Both the position numbers and the translations under genes were made by a program. From Bacteroidaceae bacterium (GTDB lineage: Bacteria; Bacteroidota; Bacteroidia; Bacteroidales; Bacteroidaceae), in assembly GCA_017448965.1 (NCBI GenBank), contig JAFSKK010000009.1, forward strand, positions 62,001 through 126,000: a DNA stretch of 64,000 nucleotides. The letters run 5' to 3'. Shown one piece after another: positions 8,530 through 16,591 of the stretch (positions are counted from its first letter, which is position 1; every line of letters begins with the position of its first letter). The notes below the pieces were generated by a model that had not been told where the DNA came from, did no database searches, and saw only the letters and a list, made by a program, of their open reading frames with translations.

Positions 8530-10029
8530 TTAATTCTCGAATGGATTCTCCGTTGGATAGAAGTTGCCCTTCGGGAAGTTGTAGTCGATTTCCTCCACTG
8601 GGATGCCCATATACTTGAGCACTTCCCAGAGATACTTACCCTGATGGCCGAACATCACGGCGCAGTGGTGAGGATAGTGCTTCTCGATGAGGACGTGACG
8701 ATAGAAGCGGCTCATGTTCTTGATACCGAAGATACCGATAGAACCGAATGAACGCGTGGCCACAGGAAGAACCTCGCCCTGAGCGATGTAAGCGCGGAGC
8801 TTGGTATCAGCGGTGCTCTGCAGACGATAAACTGTAGCCAGACCTGGCTGGATGTCACCCTCGAGGGTACCGTTGGTCACCTCAACAGGCAGAGCGCGGG
8901 CCATAATGCGCTGGAAGCACATCTGGCAGCTGCAAACCTTGCTGGAAGCGGTGTTGCCGCAGTGGAAGCCCATGAAGATTTCCTTGTCGGTGTAGGTGTC
9001 GCAAGCAAACTTCTTGCCCTTGATGCTCTCCTCGTACATATCAGTAGGTACGGTGTTGTTGATGTCGAGCAGTGTGACAGCATCCTGAGTGATGCAGGTG
9101 CCGATGTACTCAGACAGTGCACCATAAATGTCAACCTCGCAAGCCACTGGGATGCCACGGGCGGTCAAGCGGCTGTTCACATAGCAAGGCACGAAACCGA
9201 ACATGGTCTGGAATGCAGGCCAGCACTTGTTGGCCATAGCCACATACTTGCGAGAGCCCTTGTGAGCCTCAATCCAGTCGAGCAGCGTCAGTTCATACTG
9301 AGCCAGCTTAGGCAGCACCTGAGGAATCTTGTTGCCGGTACCCAGCTCGGCAGCCATGTCCTTCACCACATCGTCGATGCGTGGGTCGCCAGCATGCTTC
9401 TGGAAAGCCTCGAGCAGGTCAAGCTCAGAGTTCTCCTCAATCTCCACGTCGAGGTCATAGAGCGCACGGATAGGAGCGTTGCAAGCGAGGAAGTTGTTTG
9501 GACGAGGACCGAAAGAGATGATCTTCAGGTTCTGCAGACCCACGATGGCACGTGCGATGGGCTGGAACTCATGAATCAGTTCAGCGCAGTGAGCAGCGTC
9601 GCCTACAGGATTCTCAGGGATGTAAGCACGAGTCTTGCGGAGCGCCAAAGCATGGCTGGCATTCAACATACCGCAGTAAGCATCGCCACGACCGTCGATC
9701 AGGTCGTTCTGAGTCTCCTCGGCAGCAGCGCAGAACATTGTTGGGCCCTGGAACCAGTCAGCAATCATCGTCTCAGAAATCTCAGGACCGAAGTTGCCCA
9801 GATAAACAACCAGCGCATTGCAGCCAGCCTTCTTCACATCCTCCAGCGCCTGCTGAGCATGGATTTCGCTCTCCACGATACAGATAGGACACTCGTAGAT
9901 GTCGGCAGCGCCGAACTTCTCTACATACTTAGCCACTACAGCCTTGCGACGATTCACCGCAAGTGACTCAGGGAAACAGTCGCGGCTCACCGCAACGATT
10001 CCGATTTTCATTTCAGGTACGTTTTTCAT
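8530..10029 (-). CDS. L-fucose/L-arabinose isomerase family protein
   Basis: 499 residues from the ATG at 10029; a GTG one codon earlier and an ATG at 10011 (MKIGIVAVS) are alternatives. The N-terminal part is a Rossmann-like domain with VVYLGNFGPE. The middle contains LKIISFGPRPNNFLA, and the C-terminal part has metal-site-like segments (CEVDIYGALSEYIG, FMGFHCGN, CSCQMCFQR). This is the fucose isomerase-like fold that interconverts aldoses and ketoses using Mn2+. The exact sugar cannot be read: fucose, arabinose or another deoxy-sugar are possible. It is a single gene with its own promoter (10098-10105), not in a fucose operon. An arabinose role would fit the GH51 and GH43 enzymes nearby, but that is inference. 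Confidence 0.82.
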   Translation of the reverse strand: MKNVPEMKIGIVAVSRDCFPESLAVNRRKAVVAKYVEKFGAADIYECPICIVESEIHAQQALEDVKKAGCNALVVYLGNFGPEISETMIADWFQGPTMFCAAAEETQNDLIDGRGDAYCGMLNASHALALRKTRAYIPENPVGDAAHCAELIHEFQPIARAIVGLQNLKIISFGPRPNNFLACNAPIRALYDLDVEIEENSELDLLEAFQKHAGDPRIDDVVKDMAAELGTGNKIPQVLPKLAQYELTLLDWIEAHKGSRKYVAMANKCWPAFQTMFGFVPCYVNSRLTARGIPVACEVDIYGALSEYIGTCITQDAVTLLDINNTVPTDMYEESIKGKKFACDTYTDKEIFMGFHCGNTASSKVCSCQMCFQRIMARALPVEVTNGTLEGDIQPGLATVYRLQSTADTKLRAYIAQGEVLPVATRSFGSIGIFGIKNMSRFYRHVLIEKHYPHHCAVMFGHQGKYLWEVLKYMGIPVEEIDYNFPKGNFYPTENPFEN

Positions 10030-10032
10030 CAC

Positions 10033-10392
10033 TTCAAAAAAAGTTTATTAAATAGAATTACGTTAGATTTGTTAGACTTAAACAATTTTCGAACTCCAAA
10101 GGTACGGTGTTCTTGTCAAAGCACCAAAATTTTTCGCACTTTTTCTTCAAAAACCATGCACAACGGCCTCTCAACCCCACATAAATTTGTGATTTGCCCG
10201 ATGTTTTTTGCTTTCCACAAAAAAGAAACGCATCATCTTGGCGACACGTTCCACAGAAAAGCACGCCTCACTTTTTTTCGTCATATTCTATTTTTATACC
10301 CTATAAATTTTGTTGATTGAAAGAGAAATCATAATTTTGCAACTAGAACGCAACAATCATTAATCACACAACACTTAAAAACCTATTTCAAG
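10033..10392. other. 360-bp divergent intergenic region with two promoters
   Basis: No credible gene. A minus-strand -7 box TACCTTTG lies at 10098-10105, about 70 bp before the isomerase-like gene. A plus-strand TAATTTTG lies near 10334-10341, before the PNPOx-fold gene. The remainder is AT-rich and shows no repeat or structure that I could support. Confidence 0.6.
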
Positions 10393-10785
10393 ATGGAAGA
10401 TATTCAGAAAGTCTATGACTTCATCGACAAGGCGCAGAATTTCTATCTGGCCACAATCGAGGGTGACCAACCCCGCGTGAGAGTGTATGGCGCCAGCCTT
10501 CTCTTCGAGGGCAAAATCTACTTCATGGCCATCAAAGGCTCCAATGCCCCCAACCAACTGGCACAGAATCCCAAGTTCGAGATCTGCACGTTCAAGCACA
10601 ACGTACTCCGCATGAGTGGCAAACTCGTCCTCGACGACCGTGCAGAAGTGAAACAAGCCCTCATCAAGAAGCTACCCGCCCTGAGCGCCAGCCTCGGCGA
10701 GGAAGGCATGCTGATGTACTACGTGACAGACGCCACCGCCACATTCTACAACATGCAGGGCGTGTACGAAGTCATCAAATTCTGA
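10393..10785 (+). CDS. Pyridoxamine 5'-phosphate oxidase-fold flavoprotein
   Basis: 130 residues, close to the usual length of small PNPOx-like proteins. Typical features are an N-terminal helix, then FYLATIEGDQPRVRVYG (the first strands of the split barrel and flavin-contact region), then KIYFMAIKGSN and FEICTF. Proteins of this type bind FMN or F420/heme, and many are general oxidoreductases; the substrate is unknown. It is a lone gene with a -7 box near 10334-10341, and ends before a strong terminator hairpin shared with the convergent gene. Confidence 0.85.
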   Translation: MEDIQKVYDFIDKAQNFYLATIEGDQPRVRVYGASLLFEGKIYFMAIKGSNAPNQLAQNPKFEICTFKHNVLRMSGKLVLDDRAEVKQALIKKLPALSASLGEEGMLMYYVTDATATFYNMQGVYEVIKF

Positions 10786-10810
10786 GCCGACATCCCGAAA
10801 CACCGAAAAA

Positions 10811-10852
10811 AAAATCATGGACAATTTCCGGTCAGAAATTGTCCATGATTTT
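10811..10852. terminator. Bidirectional intrinsic terminator
   Basis: A 17-bp perfect stem (10811-10827 with 10836-10852, core ATCATGGACAATTT), A-tract on the left and T-tract on the right, between the convergent PNPOx-fold and secreted-protein genes. Confidence 0.88.
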
Positions 10853-10869
10853 TTCATCCATCTCTCTCC

Positions 10870-11433
10870 TCACCACTTTCTTTCAGCCACCCTGTCGAAG
10901 TCCATTTCCGAGTCATCCACAGAAATGACCAGCTTATCCGAGGTCAGCGACTCCACCTTGAAGGTTCTGAGGAGCTGCCACACCCCATCCAGGTCAGAGA
11001 CGACCTTCTCTTTCGTTCCCTCCTCAATCAGGGTGTAGATCGTCTTTCTGCCTTCCTCGGAACTCAGCAACTCGTTCGCTTCAGCATCAGTCGTCGTGAG
11101 CGAAAGAATCTTAATCTGGAGTTTCGAACCGTCAATAAAGGTGTTCACCACACCATCCTTCTTGCGCAAAAAAGTGCCTTCCACCCACACCTCCAGGTCG
11201 AGGCTCATCTCATCGTCGCCTTGTGACATCCTGAGACAGGGAACAAACTTGTTTCCCTTGAACGTCAGGGTCAAATCCACGTTTGGCGCGTCGGGGTCAT
11301 TTGACACAGCCTCCTGGAAAGCCTTTCCAGCCTTCCATGTGCCATCCAGTTTCTGAGCATAGATGCCCACCACGTTCAGCATCAGCAACAGCGCCGCCAA
11401 CGCCAATTTCTTAGTCATGCTTTCAGTTTTCAT
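10870..11433 (-). CDS. Secreted lipocalin-like protein, paralog of the gene at 15646
   Basis: 187 residues with a signal peptide (cleavage near GIYAQ). The mature protein starts KLDGTW, a typical lipocalin-like opening, and contains NKFVPCLRMSQGDDEMSLDLEVW and a C-terminal DFDRVAERKW. The protein at 15646 has the same N-terminus, the same KLDGTW, FKG.FVPC.R, EVW, VNTF and SLTTTD blocks and the same ending, so the two are clear paralogs 4 kb apart on opposite strands. Function is unknown; ligand binding in the periplasm is inference. Its promoter region is an inverted relative of the one before the gene at 12737. Confidence 0.8.
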   Translation of the reverse strand: MKTESMTKKLALAALLLMLNVVGIYAQKLDGTWKAGKAFQEAVSNDPDAPNVDLTLTFKGNKFVPCLRMSQGDDEMSLDLEVWVEGTFLRKKDGVVNTFIDGSKLQIKILSLTTTDAEANELLSSEEGRKTIYTLIEEGTKEKVVSDLDGVWQLLRTFKVESLTSDKLVISVDDSEMDFDRVAERKW

Positions 11434-11483
11434 ACGCTATCATTTTTCAGTTTTCGAAAAGGTAAGTAAAAATTGTTTCGCGG

Positions 11484-11491
11484 CAAAGGTA
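11484..11491 (-). promoter_or_regulatory. -7 box, first of three related promoter regions
   Basis: TACCTTTG on the minus strand, 50 bp before the ATG at 11433. The 80 bp around it (about 11475-11560) is an inverted relative of 12620-12700: both contain CTTTTACATCTTTGTTGAAGA, GTGTCTGC and ATTTGTGTTACCTTTGCC. Confidence 0.65.
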
Positions 11492-11636
11492 ACACAAATG
11501 GCAGACACGAACAAAGAATTTCGTTTATTTTCTTCAACAAAGATGTAAAAGACACAAAAGATTTTTTGTCATTTTTCTTGCCCACGTCCCATTTTTTTCG
11601 TTAACTTTGTTCCCAGAAAAACCATTAGCAAAACGA

Positions 11637-12461
11637 ATGACAAAGATGGATAATAACAGGCATTTCGACATCAAGCGACTCCGCTCCATCCCCATCTCCA
11701 AAGTGGCAGAACGATGGGGGCTGCCAACTGAAGAAAGTGGGCAGTCACCTAGTGACCCGCTGCCCCTGGCACGACGACAAACACCCCTCCCTCACCCTCC
11801 ATGAAACAGGCGGCGAGAACCACTGCCACTGCTTCGCCTGCGGCAAAGGCGGCAGCACCATCGACTTCGTCATGGCCAAGGAAGGCATCGACTTCAAAGC
11901 AGCCTGCGAAGGACTGGAAAATGCCTTCGGAGGAAAGGGATTCTATCGGAAAACCCCGGAAAACCCGGAGAAACCGGAAATTCCAGAGAAACCAGCGCCA
12001 GCCCCTCCCACCGCCTACATCCCCCGTCAATGGGTGGAGGCCCACGTCTCCGTGGAGAACTCCCTCAGCCGCTGCCTCCACCGGCTACCACTCCGACCTT
12101 CAACAACAACTGCCTCTTCGGCGAACACCTCCTCCGCCGCAACCCCCACAGTGTTGTGGCGCTGGTGGAGTCGCCCAAGAATGCACTAGTGGGAGCCGCC
12201 GTGCAACCTCGCTACGTGTGGGTCGCCACCGGCAACAAGGGGATGCTGAAACGCTCCGTGCTCGAAGTGCTGCAAGGCCGTCAGGTCATGGTCTTCCCCG
12301 ACCGCGACGCCATCAGCGAATGGAAAGCCGCCCTCCACAGCATGCGCGACATCGCCACCTTCTCCGTGTCAGACTTCAGCGAGACCTTCGCGATGGAAGG
12401 CGACACGAAATTCGACATCGCCGACTATGTGGTGACACAATGGAAAGAAACGCGGAGATGA
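11637..12461 (+). pseudogene. Decayed CHC2-zinc-finger / Toprim-like primase-type gene
   Basis: Three frame segments join into one protein. It starts at 11637 or 11646 (DIKRLRSIPISKVAERWGL). The extra C at about 11724-11725 shifts the frame, which then reads VGSHLVTRCPWHDDKHPS and CHCFACGKGGSTIDFV, a CHC2-type zinc finger with its Cys and His residues intact. Near 12080-12100 the frame returns to the first, and the text jumps to NNCLFGEHLLRR, VVALVESPKNALV and RYVWVATGNKGML, the C-terminal region of Bacteroidetes CHC2/DUF6371-type proteins. A stretch between the zinc finger and this region appears deleted. Such genes normally sit on mobile or conjugative elements. It is bounded by near-identical short repeats (AAAAGAnACAAAAGATTTTTT at about 11548 and 12474). 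Function is lost. Confidence 0.8.
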
Positions 12462-12736
12462 CAACAAAGACGGAAAAGATACAAAAGATTTTTTTGAAAC
12501 ATCGCCCTGCGGGCAAATTAAACGAATTGAACAAATAGCTTTTGAAAGTTGAATTCCTTTATTCCTAAATTCCTTAGAGTAGAACTACACCGCTTTGCGG
12601 TAGATTTGGAAGATTAGGAAGATTTGTTCATCTTTTACATCTTTGTTGAAGAAAAAGAACAATTTCCTTGCTTGTGTCTGCGATTTGTGTTACCTTTGCC
12701 CTGAAAACTAACTATTGCACTTAAAAATCAAGGACA
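12462..12736. other. AT-rich spacer with promoter of the large lipoprotein gene
   Basis: Includes low-complexity A/T stretches around short GC cores (CGCCCTGCGGGC near 12505 and CGCTTTGCGGT near 12592), a style also seen in other spacers of the window. The promoter region 12620-12712 holds TACCTTTG at 12691-12698, 39 bp before the ATG at 12737. It is one of three related promoter regions (see 11484 and 14781). Confidence 0.6.
12691..12698 (+). promoter_or_regulatory. -7 box, second of three related promoter regions
   Basis: TACCTTTG preceded by GCTTGTGTCTGC and ATTTGTGT, and followed by GAAAACTAAC. The same block recurs before the gene at 14852 and, inverted, before the gene at 11433. Confidence 0.65.
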
Positions 12737-14746
12737 ATGATGAAAAAAAGAATCCTTTTGTTTGCCGCCATCCTGACACTCTGCGGCACAATGACAACGT
12801 TCACGTCCTGTCATGACGACGACAGCACTCCGTCCAGCCAACCTCTCACCGACCTCGACCGGCAGAAGCTGGAGGAGTGGGAAACCTGCACAAAACTCAC
12901 CTACATTGCCGGCATCGAGAACGAAAACCCCGATTTGCAGGCTGTCATCCGCGAACGGTTTCCCAACCAGACCAAGAGCCTCGCCAATGCGGAGGTGGCT
13001 TTCATCGACCTCGCCACAGCATTGGCTAATATCGACGCACTGGGCGATTTCTATGACCAAGGCGGCCTCATCGTCATGATGCGCCCCTCGGAAACGGGCT
13101 TCGAGTCCTTAGGCGATGAGTATCTGAGTGATGAAGAGGAGAACGAGGAAGGTTACCGGGAGGATGACGAGGATTTCATGGACAATGAGGAAATGGAAGA
13201 GGTGTTCTTTGCCTACAACAAGTTTGAGGAGCATTACACCATGTATGAGGAGCATGCATTCAATGGTCAATACACCGACGAAATCAACGAGATGTCGGCA
13301 GAGGAATGGGAGTCCATCCGGGCTTACAACGAACAGTTCCCCGAAGATTCGGAACTGAATGAGACGGAGACGCTCTACGACAACGACTACGACCAGAACT
13401 ACAACTATTATCAGGCCCGTCTCGACCCGTTCATCGACTTTATCGAGGAAATCAGCCAGAGTACACGGCACATGTCCACACGTAGCGGTGATGATGATGA
13501 GATGAAACTGAGTGTGGAGGACGGGTACTTCTTCGTGAAAGATATGCCCATCTCGCTGAATCACAAGATAGAGAAGGACTATGCCTGGAACAAGAGCAGT
13601 ACGGTGACCATCAAGTATTGGGTCAGCTCTGCCTATATGCTTTCCTGCAACGGCCAGAACAAGGCGGGTGACTACTACATGGTGAAAAGCGAGATCACAC
13701 CTCACATCAAGCCCCTTTGGGAGGTGGCGGCGAAAGCGGGTGGCATGTTCAACTGGGGACGTTGCCGCATCTATGCCTACTGGTTCGACAGCATGAATGT
13801 GGAGTTCAAGCTGCTGGATGCCAACAACCAATCCATCGCCAACAACATCCAGTATTACAAACACCCCATCCCCGACAACGAGAACACGGAATACTCCTAC
13901 AGCAACGGATTCAGTTGGGGACTCAATGGAGCCGTCAGTGGCGAAATCGGCAAGGAGGGACCCAAGGCTCAAGCCAGTGTCGGGTTCAGCCTGGAGTGGT
14001 CGAGCGATGTCAGCTACTCGCTCAAGACCATCCAGTATGAGCGCAACACATCCTCCACTTATCCAACGTTCCGCTACTGGACTAATAATGTGAAGCTGAC
14101 AGATGATGACTATGAGAACGAGGAAAAGACCAACGCCAATTTCCCTGCCGTCACACATACGGAGTTCTCCACCAGCACTGCATGGATTTGGCGTGTGCCC
14201 CGCAACAGCAGCCTTGGTGTGGACGACAACACATCAACCCACTTCAAACTGTGCGTGAGAGTGAAGCCCGTCTATGCTTCGTGGTATCACTGGCGCGGAG
14301 CGGTTGAATACGACGGCAACAAGAAGACCTACAACGGCTACAATCCTGGCAATAACGTCCTCAATGCAGCATTGGACGGTTGGTTCACCCACACAGAGAC
14401 ACTGCCCGCTCCCGACCGTACGCCATGGGGTGTCGTGGCTCTGAAGAATGCCGCATCGTCCTACACAGTGGGCAACATCAAGATCTACAGACAATCGGAC
14501 TTTGATGAAAGGGGATTGAATGCCCCCGTCTTTGCCAAGATACCAAGTTCATACAACATGAACGAGGTGGCCAGGACTTCCCTTCCTGAAGGCACCTATG
14601 CCCTCACTTACCAAGCCATCGACCCCAACCAGAACAACAAGGTGGTGGGCAACTGGAAATATGAGTACATCCAGATTGAGCAGGGCCAGAACGCGGCAGA
14701 TGCCACCACTGAAATCTCCACCATCAATGCGCAGAAGATTAAATAG
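12737..14746 (+). CDS. Large lipoprotein with possible beta-pore-forming (leukocidin-like) region
   Basis: 669 residues. A lipoprotein signal ends at TFTSC followed by HDDDS. Residues about 20-250 are helical and very acidic, with Asp/Glu runs (EEENEE, EDDEDFMDNEEMEE). After about residue 250 the protein becomes beta-rich. Around 390-440 an amphipathic Ser/Gly-rich pair of strands (YSNGFSWGLNGAVSGE...AQASVGFSLEWSSDVSYSL) resembles the stem of leukocidin/aerolysin-type pore-formers. It is followed by aromatic segments (WIWRVPRN, VYASWYHWRGAV) like rim or cap regions. I did not recognise the family with certainty; the pore-former idea is inference. The Sel1-repeat gene follows with a related promoter. 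No frameshift is seen. Confidence 0.7.
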   Translation: MMKKRILLFAAILTLCGTMTTFTSCHDDDSTPSSQPLTDLDRQKLEEWETCTKLTYIAGIENENPDLQAVIRERFPNQTKSLANAEVAFIDLATALANIDALGDFYDQGGLIVMMRPSETGFESLGDEYLSDEEENEEGYREDDEDFMDNEEMEEVFFAYNKFEEHYTMYEEHAFNGQYTDEINEMSAEEWESIRAYNEQFPEDSELNETETLYDNDYDQNYNYYQARLDPFIDFIEEISQSTRHMSTRSGDDDEMKLSVEDGYFFVKDMPISLNHKIEKDYAWNKSSTVTIKYWVSSAYMLSCNGQNKAGDYYMVKSEITPHIKPLWEVAAKAGGMFNWGRCRIYAYWFDSMNVEFKLLDANNQSIANNIQYYKHPIPDNENTEYSYSNGFSWGLNGAVSGEIGKEGPKAQASVGFSLEWSSDVSYSLKTIQYERNTSSTYPTFRYWTNNVKLTDDDYENEEKTNANFPAVTHTEFSTSTAWIWRVPRNSSLGVDDNTSTHFKLCVRVKPVYASWYHWRGAVEYDGNKKTYNGYNPGNNVLNAALDGWFTHTETLPAPDRTPWGVVALKNAASSYTVGNIKIYRQSDFDERGLNAPVFAKIPSSYNMNEVARTSLPEGTYALTYQAIDPNQNNKVVGNWKYEYIQIEQGQNAADATTEISTINAQKIK

Positions 14747-14780
14747 CGGCACAGAAAAAGTTTGATTTTTCCTGAAAATT

Positions 14781-14851
14781 TGTTTGCTTGTGTCTGCTAT
14801 TTGCACGACCTTTGCCCAGAAAACTAACTTTTACACTTAAAATCAAGAACA
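14781..14851 (+). promoter_or_regulatory. Third related promoter region (before Sel1 gene)
   Basis: The block TTGCTTGTGTCTGC...ATTTG...ACCTTTGCCC.GAAAACTAACTnTTnCACTTAAAAATCAAG matches 12668-12733 closely, but the -7 box reads GACCTTTG rather than TACCTTTG, which would be weaker. It lies directly before the ATG at 14852. Confidence 0.6.
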
Positions 14852-15481
14852 ATGATGAAGAACAGAATCATAATGTTTGTGGCTGCCTTGGGCGTGGCCG
14901 CGGGCGTATGGGCACAGAGTGCCGATGAACTTTACCAGAAGGGCCAGTCCTTCTACTACCAGCAGGATTATGACCAGGCGGTGAACTATCTGGAGCAGTC
15001 GGCCAACAAGGGAAATGCCGACGCGCAGTTCATGTTGGGCTACCTCTACTATACGGGCGACGGTGTGGCTCAGGACACGACGAAGACGGCGCACTGGTGG
15101 GAGATGGCCGCCAACCAAGGCAATGTGCAGGCGCAGTTCATGCTGGGCGCCTTCTACTACAACGGACAAGGTGTGCAGCGCGATGCCGCCAAGGCTGCAC
15201 AATGGTGGGAGATGGCGGTGGCTCAGGACATGCCAGAGGCACAGGCTTTCCTCGCCGCCCTCTACATGTCGGGCGACGGCGTGGAGCAGAACAGCGAGAA
15301 GGCACTGGAACTGATGGAGAAGGCTGCCACACAGGGCTACCCCGATGCCCAGAAGACGCTGGTGGAATGGTACACCGACGGCAAGAAGATAGGCAAGGAC
15401 AAGAAAAAGGCCGCCTACTGGAAAAAGATGTATGACGAGAAGCCCAACAAGGACGAAAAACAAGACAATCAAAACAATTAA
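14852..15481 (+). CDS. Secreted Sel1-repeat protein
   Basis: 209 residues. The signal peptide ends near GVWAQS. It is followed by a TPR-like opening (YYQQDYDQAVNYLEQSA) and about four Sel1-like repeats of 36 residues (A..G.A.AQF.LG.LYY.G.GV..D..KA..WWE.AA). It ends in a Lys/Asp/Asn-rich tail. Sel1 repeats form alpha-solenoid scaffolds for protein-protein contact. Its mate is unknown. The shared promoter type with the large lipoprotein gene just upstream suggests common control, with this protein as a possible partner; that link is inference. Confidence 0.88.
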   Translation: MMKNRIIMFVAALGVAAGVWAQSADELYQKGQSFYYQQDYDQAVNYLEQSANKGNADAQFMLGYLYYTGDGVAQDTTKTAHWWEMAANQGNVQAQFMLGAFYYNGQGVQRDAAKAAQWWEMAVAQDMPEAQAFLAALYMSGDGVEQNSEKALELMEKAATQGYPDAQKTLVEWYTDGKKIGKDKKKAAYWKKMYDEKPNKDEKQDNQNN

Positions 15482-15488
15482 TAATTAG

Positions 15489-15630
15489 ACTTCCGGAAGT
15501 TATCGCTTCGCTCAGAAGTTAAAGAAATTATAGAAGTTAAAGACGATACTTTGCCACCAGCATGACATTTGTCTCTAACTTCGAGCGAAGCGATAACTTC
15601 TCTAACTTCAAGGGAGTAAAACTCCGAAAC
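15489..15630. repeat. Dispersed intergenic element, copy A
   Basis: Begins ACTTCCGGAAGTTATCGCTTC, continues CAGAAGTTAAAG, has CCAGCATGACATT in the middle and CGAAACTTAAGTT at the end. The same ordered motifs occur at 33520-33710. Arms built of TTAACTTC/GAAGTTA units allow a long imperfect hairpin. It carries no open frame. Confidence 0.65.
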
Positions 15631-15645
15631 TTAAGTTAATAGCGT

Positions 15646-16221
15646 ATGAAAACTAACCACATGACCAAGAAATTTGTGTTGGCAGCGCTGTTGCTGCTGC
15701 TGAACGTGACAGGCACGTATGCCCAAAAGCTGGACGGCACATGGGTGGCCGGAACCACTTTCCAGAATTTAGTCAAGAAAGCCATGGATGAAGACTCCGA
15801 GATGCCGAACTTAGGGGTGAACATGACGTTCAAAGGGAGCCAGTTCGTCCCCTGCTTCCGGATCACGCATGGCGATGAGGAAATGAGCATAGACATGGAG
15901 GTATGGGCGCAAGGCACCTGCCTGCGCAAGGGGGATAAGGTGAACACCTTTGTGGATCCATCGAAAGCCCAGCTGAAAGTTATCTCGCTGACGACGACCG
16001 ATGAGGATGCGAACGTTCTGTTGGGCACCGAGGCGGGTAGAAAGCTAATCTACGCCGCCCTCGAGGAGAAGGTAAAAGAAGAAAACCTCCTGCAAGATCT
16101 GAGTCCTTTCTGGGATCTCTTCAAGACCTTCGAGGTAAAGGCGGTGACTACAAACAAACTGATCATCGATGTCGAAGGCACGGAACTGGACTTCGACAGG
16201 GTGGCTGACAGAAAGTGGTAA
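15646..16221 (+). CDS. Secreted lipocalin-like protein, paralog of the gene at 10870
   Basis: 191 residues with a signal peptide ending near GTYAQ, then KLDGTW. It shares with the minus-strand paralog at 10870 the blocks FKG.QFVPC.R, MS.D.EVW, VNTF.D.SK, SLTTTD.(D/E)AN, GRK.IY and the ending DFDRVADRKW. The N-terminal MKTNHMTKK also parallels MKTESMTKK in the other copy, which supports the upstream start in both. The gene follows element copy A and does not share the promoter block found before the other copy, so regulation has probably diverged. A perfect hairpin terminator lies 33 bp after the stop. Confidence 0.8.
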   Translation: MKTNHMTKKFVLAALLLLLNVTGTYAQKLDGTWVAGTTFQNLVKKAMDEDSEMPNLGVNMTFKGSQFVPCFRITHGDEEMSIDMEVWAQGTCLRKGDKVNTFVDPSKAQLKVISLTTTDEDANVLLGTEAGRKLIYAALEEKVKEENLLQDLSPFWDLFKTFEVKAVTTNKLIIDVEGTELDFDRVADRKW

Positions 16222-16253
16222 AGCGACCCGAAAAAAATCATTTTTTAGCAAAA

Positions 16254-16291
16254 AAAAATTCCCGAAATGCTTGCGTGTTTCGGGAATTTTT
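16254..16291 (+). terminator. Intrinsic terminator
   Basis: A 14-bp perfect stem (AAAAATTCCCGAAA / TTTCGGGAATTTTT) with T-rich 3' side, just downstream of the lipocalin-like gene. Confidence 0.88.
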
Positions 16292-16551
16292 CGAGTCCGG
16301 GTCACAGATGCTGTCGCATCGGATGGGACTATGTGGCGCAGGTGAAGGCGAACACGGTGCTGGTGGGCGAATCGAACGGCTATGATCTGGACGAATACCG
16401 CGACATCGTGCACTCGAAAGAAACATTTGACAAGTTGACGGCACTGGTCTATCAGACGTATGCCACAGGCGAAAAGATTTCGTTGGTGGTGAAAAACAAG
16501 GTGCTGTTTTCGGCAGAAGAAAAATCGGAGCAATCCGAGAGTGTTAGTTAA
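16267..16551 (+). CDS. Small open frame, probably a 5'-truncated gene remnant
   Basis: 94 codons, but the only ATG in frame lies inside the terminator hairpin, and the first 20 residues are Cys/Gly-rich and not protein-like. From about residue 20 (WDYVAQVKANTVLVGESNGYDLDEYRD) to the end, the amino-acid pattern looks like a genuine alpha/beta protein with local codon usage. It may be the 3' remnant of a larger gene, or may start at a GTG at 16333 or 16342. No family recognised. The HU gene begins 41 bp downstream. Confidence 0.35.
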   Translation: MLACFGNFSSPGHRCCRIGWDYVAQVKANTVLVGESNGYDLDEYRDIVHSKETFDKLTALVYQTYATGEKISLVVKNKVLFSAEEKSEQSESVS

Positions 16552-16591
16552 ATTTATTATGAACCCCCTTTAAAAAAGAAAGGAGACTATT

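Noticed and set aside
8962-9966. 334-codon plus-strand open frame
   Set aside because: Shadow of the isomerase-like gene on the opposite strand; no family features.
13109-14158. 349-codon minus-strand open frame
   Set aside because: Antisense shadow of the large lipoprotein gene; acidic codons (GAC/GAG) read backwards give long Val/Leu/Ile stretches.
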